Below are positions 1-12,300 of a stretch of DNA of 64,000 bases, one piece after another. The stretch covers positions 15,077,188 through 15,141,187 of the forward strand of contig CM034101.1 in the NCBI GenBank assembly GCA_019914945.1, written 5' to 3'. Every line of letters begins with the position of its first letter. The stretch's first letter is position 1. This stretch comes from Typha latifolia (taxonomy: Eukaryota; Streptophyta; Magnoliopsida; Poales; Typhaceae). Below the pieces are notes generated by a model. That model ran no database searches. It saw only the letters and a list, made by a program, of their open reading frames with translations, and was not told the origin of the DNA. Both the position numbers and the translations under genes were made by a program.

Positions 1-1154
1 AGTGAGAAACTTATTGACTAGGATTGCCAAATGCCTTAAATTATAATCGGAGAACAAAAGGAATGGCCACTTAATCATGGAAAGCATTTTAACAGACAGA
101 AAAGCAGTAAAGCTAACTTGGCATGTTAGAAAAAGAAGCATGCTTGAATATATAGCAGCAGTGAGACCACTCCTCTTAGTTCTTATAAACACTAACTTGG
201 CATGTTAGAAAAAGTCGAGGGAAATTGGAATGCTATTCTAAGATATATTTGTCTAAGAGTGATTAATATGAGAATAAGGACACCCAGGCTATATTACAAA
301 GGTTACTTTATCACATAGTTTAATATCACTGACAAGGAAAGAGGCATTGGAGTAGTCTTTGGAGTGATCGAACCGATCATATCATTATAGATTCAATAAA
401 TAAATTCAAGTAGTTTATAGGTGGACATGTCATATCCTCCCTTGTTGAGTCACCTTAGATTTGTTTTGGCTTTAAGGAATTTGTTAATTGTTATAGCTGC
501 TATGATTTAAGGGATACCATATGCCATGTCCTGATCATGTTCAATGTGAAAAGTAGGATATTCCTGTCCCTTTGCAGCTTCCTTATTGAAGTAAATCAAT
601 CAGAGAAGTGCAATTTCAATTTGATTTTTGGTTTCTCGTAACCTTGGCGTGATGTGACATTGTTCCCTAAAATGAATAATTTCAACCAGATAATAACAAT
701 TTGCTAAATCTTGTTATATTTAGTCATTTCTACATAACAATTGTTGTTTGTTGGGTCATGTGTTTGTGTCAGGCTGACATGCTTCGTCAGAAGCCCCTCA
801 ACCCGTAGCTGACCCTATATCAAGTTGAGATCAGGAGACAAATGTGGCCAATTTTCTATATATGGATCCAAATCTGACCCACCAATTGGATTTAAGTGCT
901 ATTTGATTTTATCCATAAAGTACAAATATAGAACTTTGTACCAGTGCTTCAATGAAATAAAACACCATCCGTCAGGGAGCTTTGATGAACTCAATCACTA
1001 GGGTTTGAGGAGAATTTATTTTCTTTCCAAGTGTTTTATATTTTCTTATATCAAGGTTTTAATTTTTTCTACCTATTTATATGATGATAAATTTCAATAG
1101 CACATGATACTTGCTCCAAGTTTTTCACCACACACTCCTATGTTATATTTGCAG

Positions 1155-4100
1155 CTAAGGAATGATGTTGACTTCCTATACCTTTTGGCTGATGCTGCGG
1201 TTACAGCGGTATGCATCAATGGCGCAATTTGGTTTAGTATCTGAAACATCTTAAGTAGCTTGTTGATTAATTCTCGACCTCGCAGTTTCAGTATGGCAAT
1301 CCAGATGCTCTATGCTCCCCTCTGGTTGATGCCAAGAAGGCCGGTAACGATTTGTTGGTATGTTCCGGTCTCCCCTCATTGACAACAATGCATTTCTAAG
1401 TTGGTTTTAGTTAATATACCTTTTGGCCATCCTCTCTGGCCTTGTGTTTACCTTGTTCTGTTTTAGATCTTTAGATGCCACAAGTGGTTTGATGGTGTTA
1501 AGAGTCCTAATATTGATTGTCTTGTAAAATAGTTTTATGTGTTATTAGTTTATTCCTTCATTTGATTGATTTAGTGATTGCTTGTTAGGAAATATGATTA
1601 AGGTAGGTTTTCTTTTCCTGTTATCAGGACAGTTTTGTGCAGGTGATCTCTGCTGACCTTGGCAACCTGAAACCCTGAGCTACCTTAGGCGATAATGTTG
1701 TCATTACTACTTGATAAATTTATTTGATAAACTATCTTTACATCTTCCTTGACAGGTTCCTTTGTAGCATTTCATTATATTAGAGAGTTTTTCTATGCTG
1801 TAAACGTTGGACTTATTTATACATATCCTTCAATTTGGTTTTCATTGTGCAGTCACTAATTTGGAAAGTCTTCAGAGGCAAATATGCAATTGTCTTATGA
1901 GAATGTAATACAGGAAACATATGCTCACTTTGTGAAGGACTACTACCTTGGAAGTTTTGGAGCTTCACTTCAAACGTATGATCAACAATATTTGAAGAAC
2001 ACTACTCCTGAAGAGACAGGTAGTGTTTGAGCTTTGTTCAGTAAACCTATTACTGAAGCTATGGATTAGTCACTGTATTTCTGCACTTTCATAGTATTAG
2101 TTGAATCAGCTCTTCATGTTACTGTCTCTTAATCAGAAATTCTATTGCTAGATGCTCGATTGTGGTGGTTCCAGGTTTGCACTGAAGTTGCATATTTCCA
2201 AGTGGCACCTCAAAATGATAGCATTCGTTCTGCAAAGATTGATACAAGGTTTAGTTACATGAAATATTTCTGTATACCATTCAAGTGCTACTAAGTTCTA
2301 TTACCAGGAATGCCATTTTGCTATTTTCATTTCTCAAATAAGAATTAAAAGAATCTAGAATTGTTAAGTTTTAGAAAGTTGGATCTTCAACTGTTTAGTG
2401 GTCTAATAATTGATATGCTAACATTGATGTCATTTTTGTTGTCTAGGTATCATTTGGACCTTTGCAGAAATATTTTTGGAGAAGGAATTTACCCTGACGT
2501 GGATATGACCAACATATACTATGGAGGCACACGAATTGCTGGTCTACTTTTTTACCCTATTTGTTTCTGGTCCAACTGCATCTTTCTAACTTTTTGCCAT
2601 CATATTTCTGGTCATTAAAAACTAATTGTTTTACGTTCTTACTTCCGATGTCAACTTTTCATATGGTAACATTTATAATCATGAAATTCAGATGATGGAC
2701 CTCTAAGTATTAAACACTTGAACTAATAATAATGAAATTTGCTTATATATTAACTGCTTGACTATTCTTCCTTTCTTTTTAAGACATTATATGAAAACAA
2801 GAAGTAACAGATGTTGTTTAACTGAAAAGGTATTATCTTTACTTAAAGTGCTTTGCTACCACTGTCTGGAGGTAAGTTAGGTCATCTATAATGAAGGATG
2901 TTTGTTATCTTTGCAATCATATTTCTTGAGAGCAGATTTCTTGAAACTTTATGATAACAATTCCATACGATTATGCAGGTTCCAAAATAGTGTTTACCAA
3001 TGGATCACAAGATCCCTGGCGCCATGCATCCAAACAAAAATCATCCGAAGATAGTGAGCTTTTGTACTAATTGTAACTGTCATGTTTAACATTCAGTATT
3101 GCTCTTATCCCATGTTCACTTGTGTGCAAAATTCTTTGATTAGTTGAACAGGATGATTTATTCTCTGTGGATGCCATTTATTCACATCTATGAGTCACAT
3201 TAGCTTGTATATGAAACAAGCTGAAAAGTTAACATGTTTGTGATTTTTAATTGTCCATTATGCAGGTGTTCTTTTAGAGATCAAATATTAACCACTAGGT
3301 TTTTTTTGTAAGTGTATAGTATTGATTAGTAGGACTTTGAAGTAGTTAATGTGAAAGAGATGTACTAACTGGTTGCATTTAGTGACATTATGTATTGCAA
3401 GAAAGAAATTAATATTTTCTGCACATTTCAGAATGTCCTGTCCTTGTTTACATTGATGGTACCTTTATGAGCAGCAAACCATTGTTGATGACTATGTCAT
3501 GCAATGCTGCAACAAACCATTAGCAAAATTTAACTACAAGACAATAATGAAAATCCTCAATTCATACATTAAGTTATGCAGTCTTATTGACCGGCACATT
3601 AATAGATTTTATGTAGTTAACTACGAGTAATGGAACTTGGTCTTAGTTATGTCTTAAATGTTAACCGATCATTTCATTTTTAGGAGTATCTCTTTTTGTA
3701 CCTGTTTCACAATTTTCTTGACATAGTTATTGACTTATTTCTTTGTTGATGTTGTTTACTGTTACTAAGACATTTCTATTCTCTTCAGTGCCATCCTACT
3801 TAATCAAATGCCATAATTGTGGACATGGTACTGATCTGAGAGGATGTCCTCAGTCTCCTTTGATCATTGAAGGTACTATTATTCTCCTTCCGTTCATTGA
3901 CATTTTCTAAGGTCCCAAGGGATAACATTTTAGCATGTTACTGGACAATGGTACTCCTACTCTCAGTGCAGTTGGCATTTGTAACATAGCAATTGAACAA
4001 GTTATATTAAATGCTCTTAGAGTCTCATGATGTCATTATGATGCATAATTGACTGTATTTTATAGTCAAATATATACAGTACTTATCATAAGTGTTTGTA

Positions 4101-5087
4101 GGTGATGCAAAAAATTGCAGCTCTCCTGAAACAGTGAAGAAAGTAAGACAGCAGGTTATAGAGCAGATTGACTTGTGGCTGTCACAATGCCAAGATGCAG
4201 GTAAAACTTATATCTTATTTCTTGTTAAGTATACTAATGGTCATTCTCATTTATGCAAGACAAGTAGTTTCATATGTGCTAACCTTGACATAACTAGGGG
4301 GCAAATGTAAATATAAATTGGTTAACAGAATGGGATCAAACATTTTGCATGCCACCAATTTCAAGAGGAACTTTATATAGATTTCCTTTGGTCTGCTTGC
4401 TCCCTCTTATCAATGATTTGTGGCCCTAATACCCATGTTGGCTTCTACATATTGTTGATTTTAAACAAATCATGAGACGATCTTTGTTCTGCCTTCAGCC
4501 TTCAGCAATCTTCTACTGCTACCGTGAAGAGTGGGGAATACTTTGTTTAAAATTTGCAGTGTTCCACTATAGAATACTCACCTAATTGTGGGTGCTTGTC
4601 TGCAAATAATTGTTAATTACTTAATTTTTCTTCTACTGGCTTCAAAAGATTCAGCATGCACTAGTTTTCTTGGCAACTCATGCTTGGTGTCTCTTTAGTA
4701 TAACTAATGCTAACCTATGTAATCGTGATTGTATTTGTAACAGTGTGAAATTTCAGAAATCTCGTAGGAAAAAGTTTAGGGATCTGTAGCATATTCTTTG
4801 TGAAGTATTATTTCATTGAAGACACAAATGGACATGCAATGCGAGTACAAGGTGTCTGCATGTCAAGTTTCTTCAAATACTAAAACCAATGTGGCGTAAC
4901 TAGACAATAATATCAGATTATTCTTTCCAGATTAAAGTTGCAAGTCCTTGATACATTGAAAATAGCACTACTGAATAAAGCAGCTTATTACTATTAACTT
5001 GTGATTATCTTGATGGTGCTTCCAGGACCCGGTGATGATGAACCCAGATTGTTTCTGGCAGGAAAAAGGATGGTTTCTTCTGCTTGA
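1155..5087 (+). CDS. EDA2: EDA2-like serine peptidase, S28 family (3' part)
   Basis: C-terminal 247 residues of a plant S28 serine carboxypeptidase-like protein of the EDA2 (embryo sac development arrest 2) group, probably secretory or vacuolar. Exons: 1155-1208, 1286-1357, 1914-2019, 2152-2248, 2447-2541, 2979-3053, 3789-3872, 4102-4200, 5026-5087. All introns are GT-AG and the joined length is 744 nt, ending in TGA. Visible family blocks are FQYGNPDALCSPLVDAKKAG, RLWWFQVCTEVAYFQVAP and CHNCGHGTDLRGCPQSP. The catalytic Asp should be in NGSQDPW (exon 6) and the catalytic His in NCGHG (exon 7). The exon with the nucleophilic Ser and the signal peptide lie left of the window; 1-1154 reads as intron. 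The C-terminal tail is short and basic. Naming rests on recognised family blocks. The gene converges on the DUF726 gene, with 982 bp between stop codons. Confidence 0.9.
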
Positions 5088-6069
5088 TGCTCGACTTCGA
5101 TAAAGCTTATGTTTGAATGTTCATAGTTGATCAATGTTGTGAGATGTATCAGTTAGCTGCATAGCTGAGAAGAAGTTATGTGCTGATGTATCCATCACCA
5201 TGGAAAAAAAAAATCTGTCATTTAATAAGCCAAGGTAATCAAACGTGATGTAGATATGGTTATGTTCACTGTCAAATGTCGATGCAGAACATCAGACTAG
5301 GGGCAGAAGGCAAAAGGACCCATTATGCCCATTGCCACATATGCAGAGCTAAACTATTCACAAATGTTGATCAATTTTTTCATGCTTTCTGCGAAATAGT
5401 CATCCTCTTTATTTTGCTTAGTCCTGCCCCTTTCAGTAGTAGGCTGATAGAGATGAGAATGGTTGTCTGCTTGCCTGTCTTCAGAATACTATTTCACAAC
5501 TGCATACCAGTTTGAACCATGAAACTTGCAACTGATTATTTTCTACTTTGACATTCCCTCAATTTGTAATGTTGATTGCCGGACAAACCCATTAGCTGGA
5601 CGTTCAGACGATCAAAAGATTTTCGCCTCTCCAGAACCTAGTTGTAAAAGTGAAATCCACATTTTTTCTCAAAAATAAATAAATAAAAAGTTCTTAAAAA
5701 AAACAGGAAAGAAAGCAAAATGCATCTAACATGGGCTAACAAGATTGGTTGTTAGGAAATCAATGGCTATTCAAAATCAAAAAAAAATTCCATCCCATTC
5801 TCCAGAATGAACTAGCTGCGAGCCTGCTGTTAAAACAAGAATCCACTCAAATAGAACTTCAAGATATGAGAAGCAGCTTGGATATTTACATTATTCGGAA
5901 CCGCAGCATCAGTGAATATATTCGCATAACATCATATCAAATTTAAGGCATCTTCAACTGATAGATATGCGGATCTGAACCCTACATGAAAGAGCTGCCT
6001 TTACCTATTCGAGGCACACGACAACATATATTGCTTATCCTTGTAGATTATTTCCTGTACATGATATTG
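5088..6069. other. Convergent 3' regions of EDA2 and DUF726 genes
   Basis: This 982-bp stretch lies between two facing stop codons and should hold both 3' UTRs. It has A-rich runs near 5200-5215 and 5640-5705. Two short open frames (5276-5515 and 5749-5946) have no recognisable domain, so I do not call them genes. No transposon ends were seen. Confidence 0.6.
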
Positions 6070-9000
6070 TCAGCTTTTTCTCATTTGGACATGAGAGAAA
6101 ACAGGATAATAAGTATCAAGTTCAAGTTTTTCAAGAATTTGTTGGGTGGCCGACAGGTATGAGGAGTGACCTTCTACGAGGTCAGTAACATCAACCTATG
6201 AACAGAAAAATGCGAACCATTAATCTTCAAACTGCATTGTAATAAGATCAAGTAACTAAAATGTGGTTATGCAGGTACTGACATTTTCGATTCCCGGAAC
6301 ATCAACAGCTTGAATGCCAGCCAGACCTTGTGTAAGCAGGCTGAATGGGACAAGATCTGTAAGTATATAGAAGTACAAAAATTATAAAACATTTAAGAAA
6401 ACCAAGTATACCTTGCACGAAAAGTAACACCAAGTATCCAGTCATTTGTGGAATATAAATTCACAAATCTCCCAGCAACCATCTGTGATGAAGAAAGCAG
6501 GGCATGTCAATTGACACAGCATCAACATATTAATAGAAAAACATGCTACTGAAGAAGAAAAAAGCAAGTTACGATAGCACAATTTGGCATCATCCCACAT
6601 TGAGACATGCAGGAACATATGTGGACCATTTTAAATACATTAAAACTCTTTAGATATGGTATAAAGCCAAAGGCAGAGTTAGCGATAATTGCCTTTTTGT
6701 CATGGACTGAGTAGATGAAAGAGGATGTAATAAATAAGAAAATGAAAACAAAAAAAAAAGCATCAAGAAGGGAAAAAAAGTTCAAAAAAGGGGAAGCTTC
6801 CAGCTTAAGTTCATTGACAACAGAGTTCCTGGGTAGTTTCCAATGAACTCATGGTTTCATGAAAGAACATATCTTCTAATTATGAAAAGTGAAGAGTCAA
6901 AACTAGAACAATAAATAGTTTCTTCAGCACTTTGCCATCAAATTATAAGTAATTCATACTTAGCTAGCTATTAATCTACAATGTCTGGAAACAGAGTGTC
7001 TTGCTAATGTACTTGTTATGCGGTTGAATGTGGCAAAAGGCCCTAAGAGGATGCAGTCAATGCAGGCATATATAGCTGCCTGAACCGGCTCTTAGAACAC
7101 TGAATAGATCTATCTATGTGATCGAGAGGTTGGCTTTTCGCTTCTAACCTCAATAGTCACACTTCTTTTAAATTAGGCTTTTCTACAAACTTAATATTAG
7201 AAAAAGCAACCTCAAAGGACCTTTCTGGACATAGAAAAGCTTGGCTCCTTCTTACGCAAGATATGAGGGGATGTAACCAGAAATAAGATAAAAGAAAATG
7301 AGTGTCCTACTGCACTAGGCTCCTGCTTACACAAGATCTAAGGAAAGATGTGCGCAGCTTTATCCTCGTTTTGAAATTGTTTCCAAGACTTGAACTCATG
7401 ACCCCTTGGATGTAAGAAGTAAGCCTTACCATTACACTAAGTGAGAAATAGCACCCTCAATTTGAAATAATATTATAGATAAAAAAAATAAGAAAAAAGA
7501 TTCAGAAATAAATCATTGAGCGACAACCACATCATACCTTTCTGGCAGCCTCCCATTGCTCACCTTTGACTGAGACTGGTGCACCGAGGAGCACAACCCT
7601 CTCTATGAGTCCCTCTACCCAATGGAGTAAACAAGTCAGCTGATAGCAACAAGAAACTTAAATGGGAGCCCTGAATGAGCATAAAAGTACCATTATCTCC
7701 GGATTCCGCTAACTCTTCTAGACATTTGAATATAACCCGTGCTCCTAACGAGAAACCAACAAGCGTCACCGGCCTGAAAAAAAAAAACCAGTAAAAAAGA
7801 AATTCAATATTTCATTTCAAACAGTATGCAGCTATATGAAGTATGAAGCAAAGACTATCCTAAGATATACCTGTTTCCTTGCAATCCCTTCAGCAACACT
7901 TCAGCAAGGAGCTTTCCTGCTTTATCAGACCTGGAAAAAACCAATTAAGGTTTAGTGAAAAGGCTGACATAAAAGGTTCTTATAGGGGATAGTTGTATGA
8001 ATTATTATATGAAGAGATAGGTATGCCAAAATGCAGTCAAACAATCAAATGCATTTATCTGTGAGGCAAGAACATGGAAAAAGGAGGAAGGGAGACAGAC
8101 TGCATAAATGGACATTAAAGAATCAAGACAATACCACCCCAGGAACTGTTAAATAAGAAAGACATCTAAGCACACTGTAATCAGTTGCAATATGGACATA
8201 TCTAAATCATGTTCAAAACGCCATGCTCAAGAGCATTAATTCTGTCCCAAGCAGAAAAATTTAGATGACTAGTTGCATAAATCGAGCAAGTCATCCTTCA
8301 ATAGCATGTACGAAACAAACAAACATTTAAAGTTTCCAATGAGTTTGCAAATGCACCTATCAATAGCAATTGACCATTTGCTATCTATGAAATCTGTAGC
8401 AGCAAGTAATGTCGCAGGCCATGCTAGTGCAGAAATAAGACCATGTAACACAGTCATCATGGCACCTCGCTTCATTAACTCCATTGTAAGTCCTACAGCA
8501 TTAACCACTTATCAGAAGAAAGGAGCTTTAGTACCAGATGTCATAAGAGTAAATATATATCCAGAAAATTACTCGATGTAAGCCAATCCTGTATTGCAGT
8601 GCTCACTGCAATCAAGATCTTGGACTCCCATTGAAGAATATACCTGACATTTTCAATGAGATGCAATGAGAGACCTACCATAAAGCAACTAAAACGAGCA
8701 GAATAGCAAAGACAAGTATATAATGCCATCAGTTAATAAAATTGGTCATTAACATTCCATTCAAGAAAGGTGAACACTGGGAGCTGGGGGAAATTACCTG
8801 CTCATAAATTACTTTATATCCTATTACCAACTAGGTTGAGCCCTATACAAAGTTGTATCACAGATCATCAAGTTGACGACCATCCTGTCATCATGCTTGA
8901 AGAGCTCCCAGCTATCAACAGGAAAACTTTCCTACTGAAAAACCATTTATTTGATAATTACTTATCCAGAACACTTGAGCGCTTGAATATGTGTGTTTAA

Positions 9001-9346
9001 ACTTTAAACTCAAGATTCTAGTCATGAAGCAACAGTGTAACTCACATAAACAAAATGTCCCATCATGTGATTCAACTACAGGTTGCAACGTAGTTAAAGT
9101 CTTGGGAACGCTAAAAAGTCATTGCAATATATGAACACAGTTGAAACTTTTCTCTTCTTCCTTATATATGGAGACATTGCATAAATCATATTTGCACGAT
9201 TTCAATTTTAGTTTATGGCTTCAATTCTTTTGCACCATATGGGTGTTATAAGCTTGCCCTGATAAACAATATTTGAAAGAAAGGTTGCAACCAGATTATT
9301 CACTAGTTAATGAATAATCATAGAGGTACATACATATACATTATGA

Positions 9347-9386
<40 letters not shown>

Positions 9387-12300
9387 GAGCTATGATGTCT
9401 TTGATAATATTGAGATCTTAATTCTTTCTAGTAAAAAAATTCCTCAATACTAAAAAAGAGAAACTTTTATTGAAAATCCATATTATTCGACATGATTTAC
9501 ACACCATTTTAAATGTTCTCAAGAAAAACCTTGACACAAGTACTTTGATAACATTTTGATTTATAGTCAGTCGAAAGAGTTTTATTTGGACTATTTGCGT
9601 CAAGTCTGTTTTACGCTTCGTATTGCTCAACTCTATGGCAATAGGAAGAAGTGTTCCTTTCTTGTGAATAAAATCTTCTTAGAGTTTATGGTTACATTTG
9701 AAGGAGTTTGCGCCAACCTTGAAAATATTAAGGCAATCATTGATTGGTCGAAACCACGAAACATTCATGATTCTCGCTACCTTTTATTGACGCTTAATTG
9801 ATTGCGTCTTCTTGATCTTTCTAAAGCCTTTGAGGTGGAATGTGATGCCTCAGACATTAGGATTAGGGTGTTCTTAGCCAGGAATATCATCCTGTTGTCT
9901 ATTTCAGCGAGAAATTAAATGAGACTAAACAAAAGTATTCAACTTATAATAAGAAATTTTATGCGGTTATTCAATCTCTGCGTTATTGGCGTCATTACTT
10001 ATTCCTACATGAATCTGTCCTTTATTTCGACCACGAATCTTTTCGATTCCTAAATTCTCAGACAAAACTAAATTTGATACATGCTCGTTGGATCGAGCTC
10101 TTACAGGAGTACACTTTTGTACTCAAACATAGAGCTAGGGTTGAGAATAAAACAACTGATGCGCTTAGCAAATAGGTTAGACTTCTATCTGTCATAAGCA
10201 TTAAAGTCACTGGCTTTGACAAAATGAGGAAGACTATAAGTCTTGTATGAACTGTGGAGAAATTATTCTCACTTTGCTGATTGACCCGAACATAGCTTTG
10301 GACAATTACTCCCTCCAGAACGGTTACTTGTTTAAGGTTAACAAGCTCTGTGTTCCCCGTACATCCGTTTGTGACTTCCTAGTTTGGGAGATCCATAGTG
10401 ATGGCATGTCAGGTCTAAACGTGATAAGATTATCGAAAAAGTTGAGCGTTAATTCTACTAGCCAAGTCTTAAGTGTGACGTAGCAAAATTAATTGGTCAA
10501 TGTAGGACCTGTCAATTAACAAAGCACAGAAAACAAAACACTAGCCTTTACGCCCTGTTACCTGTGCCTGATCACCCGTGCCAGAACGTAAGTATGGATT
10601 TTGTCCTTGGATTACCTCGCACCTTTGAAAAATGTGATTTAATCTTTATGGTCGTGAATCGCTTCTTTAAGATGGTTCATTTTATTTCTTGTGCCAAGAC
10701 CTCTGATGCTTCACATGTGGCAAAATTGTATTTTGCCTATATAGTCAAGTTAAATAGTCTTTAAAAAACTATTATATCCGACCAAGATGTTTGCTTTATG
10801 AGCTATTTTTAGAAAACTTTATGGCAAGGTTCCAAAAATCAGTATCGGGATCGGGATCGGCCGTCCGAAAAAACGATACGTATCGGCTGTATCGGCCGTA
10901 TCAGCCGCCTGTATCAGATCGGACTATTTTAATTAAATAAAATTCTAAATATTATTAAAAATATTAGAGAAATTTCTAAAAATTTAGAAAAAATTATACA
11001 AAATAAGAAATAATAATTACTCACATATAAAGCCTAAAAAGTAAAAATCTCTTTTTCTCCCTCTCTTCTTTTCTATCCCTCTAATTGTTAGTCTAAAGTA
11101 TCTATTTTCTCCCACATTCTTTTTTTTTATCTTTTTTCTCTCTCTTTCTCAACTTTTTTTTAATCTTTCCTTCTCCCTCACTCTCTCTTCCTTTTTTCCT
11201 CTCTCTCATACCCTTTTTTTTAATCTTTCCTTCTCCCTCACTCTCTCTTCCATTTTCTCTCTCTCTCACTCTCTCTTGCTCTTTTCCTCTCTCACTCTCT
11301 CTTCCTTTTTTCCTCTCTCTCATACCCTTTTTTTTTATCTTTCCTTCTCCCTCACTCTCTCTTTCATTTTCTCTCTCTCACTCTCTCTTGCTTTTTCCCT
11401 CTCTCTCTCCTTTTCTCTCCCTCACTCTCCCTTCCTCTCTCTCTCTCTCTCTCTCTAGCTGGCGCCGACTTGCAGCCAGTAGTTGTCACCCCCGCTGCAG
11501 CCGCTGCCGCTGCGAGTAGCGGCCTACCGCAAGTGGCCGCATAGCGGCCGCTGCAGTGCCGAAACCGAGTGGTTTCGGCCTGGATCGGGATCGGCTATAG
11601 CCGATCCCGATCCGTTTCGGCCGATCCCACTCGGGATCGGCCGAAACTCGAATCCTTGCTTTATGGCACATGATCAGCACAAAATTAAAGTTCTCTACAG
11701 CCTATCATCCCCAAATCGACAGTCAGTAAGCTTAGTCTTGGAAATCTTTTGCGATGTCTCGTGGGTAACCATAACAGAAACTGGAATGTCATTTTTCCTA
11801 TAGCCCAATTTGCATATAATAACTCCATCAATATGTCTATAGGCATGAGTCCATTTGAATTTGTTCATGGTTTTAAAACACGCAAACTTTTAGATCTATT
11901 GCCTATGTCATCTCATGCTAGTCTCTGAGTCTACCGAAGCATTTGCACATCATGTTTATTCTTTGCATCAGGAGATCACTTAGCGAATTAAGACAAGTAA
12001 TTTTTAGTATAAAATATATGCCAACTTGCACAAGCGTGCCAAGAAGTTTAATGTTGGAGATCATAATATGATTTGTGTCAGACCCGAACGATTCCCTCCA
12101 AGAGCTGTTCGAAAGTTGCATGCTCTAGTGCAGGACCTTTACAAGTTCTGAAACGTGTAGAGACTAATACTTATTTCATTAATATTCCTCTGATTACGGC
12201 ATTAGTTGTACTTTTAATATTGAGAATTTAGTGGCTTACCAACCGCTTATGAACATCCTCACTGAACCATATGCTACATCCGCTACTATTCCAGACATAC

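Noticed and set aside
760..860. Extra EDA2 exon upstream of 1155
   Set aside because: There is an AG-like acceptor, but the frames carry stops and no family blocks; 1-1154 is better read as intron.
11102..11458. Long open frames on both strands (Arg/Glu/Lys-rich on minus, Ser/Leu-rich on plus)
   Set aside because: They arise from CT-rich low-complexity sequence inside the hAT-like element; there is no domain.
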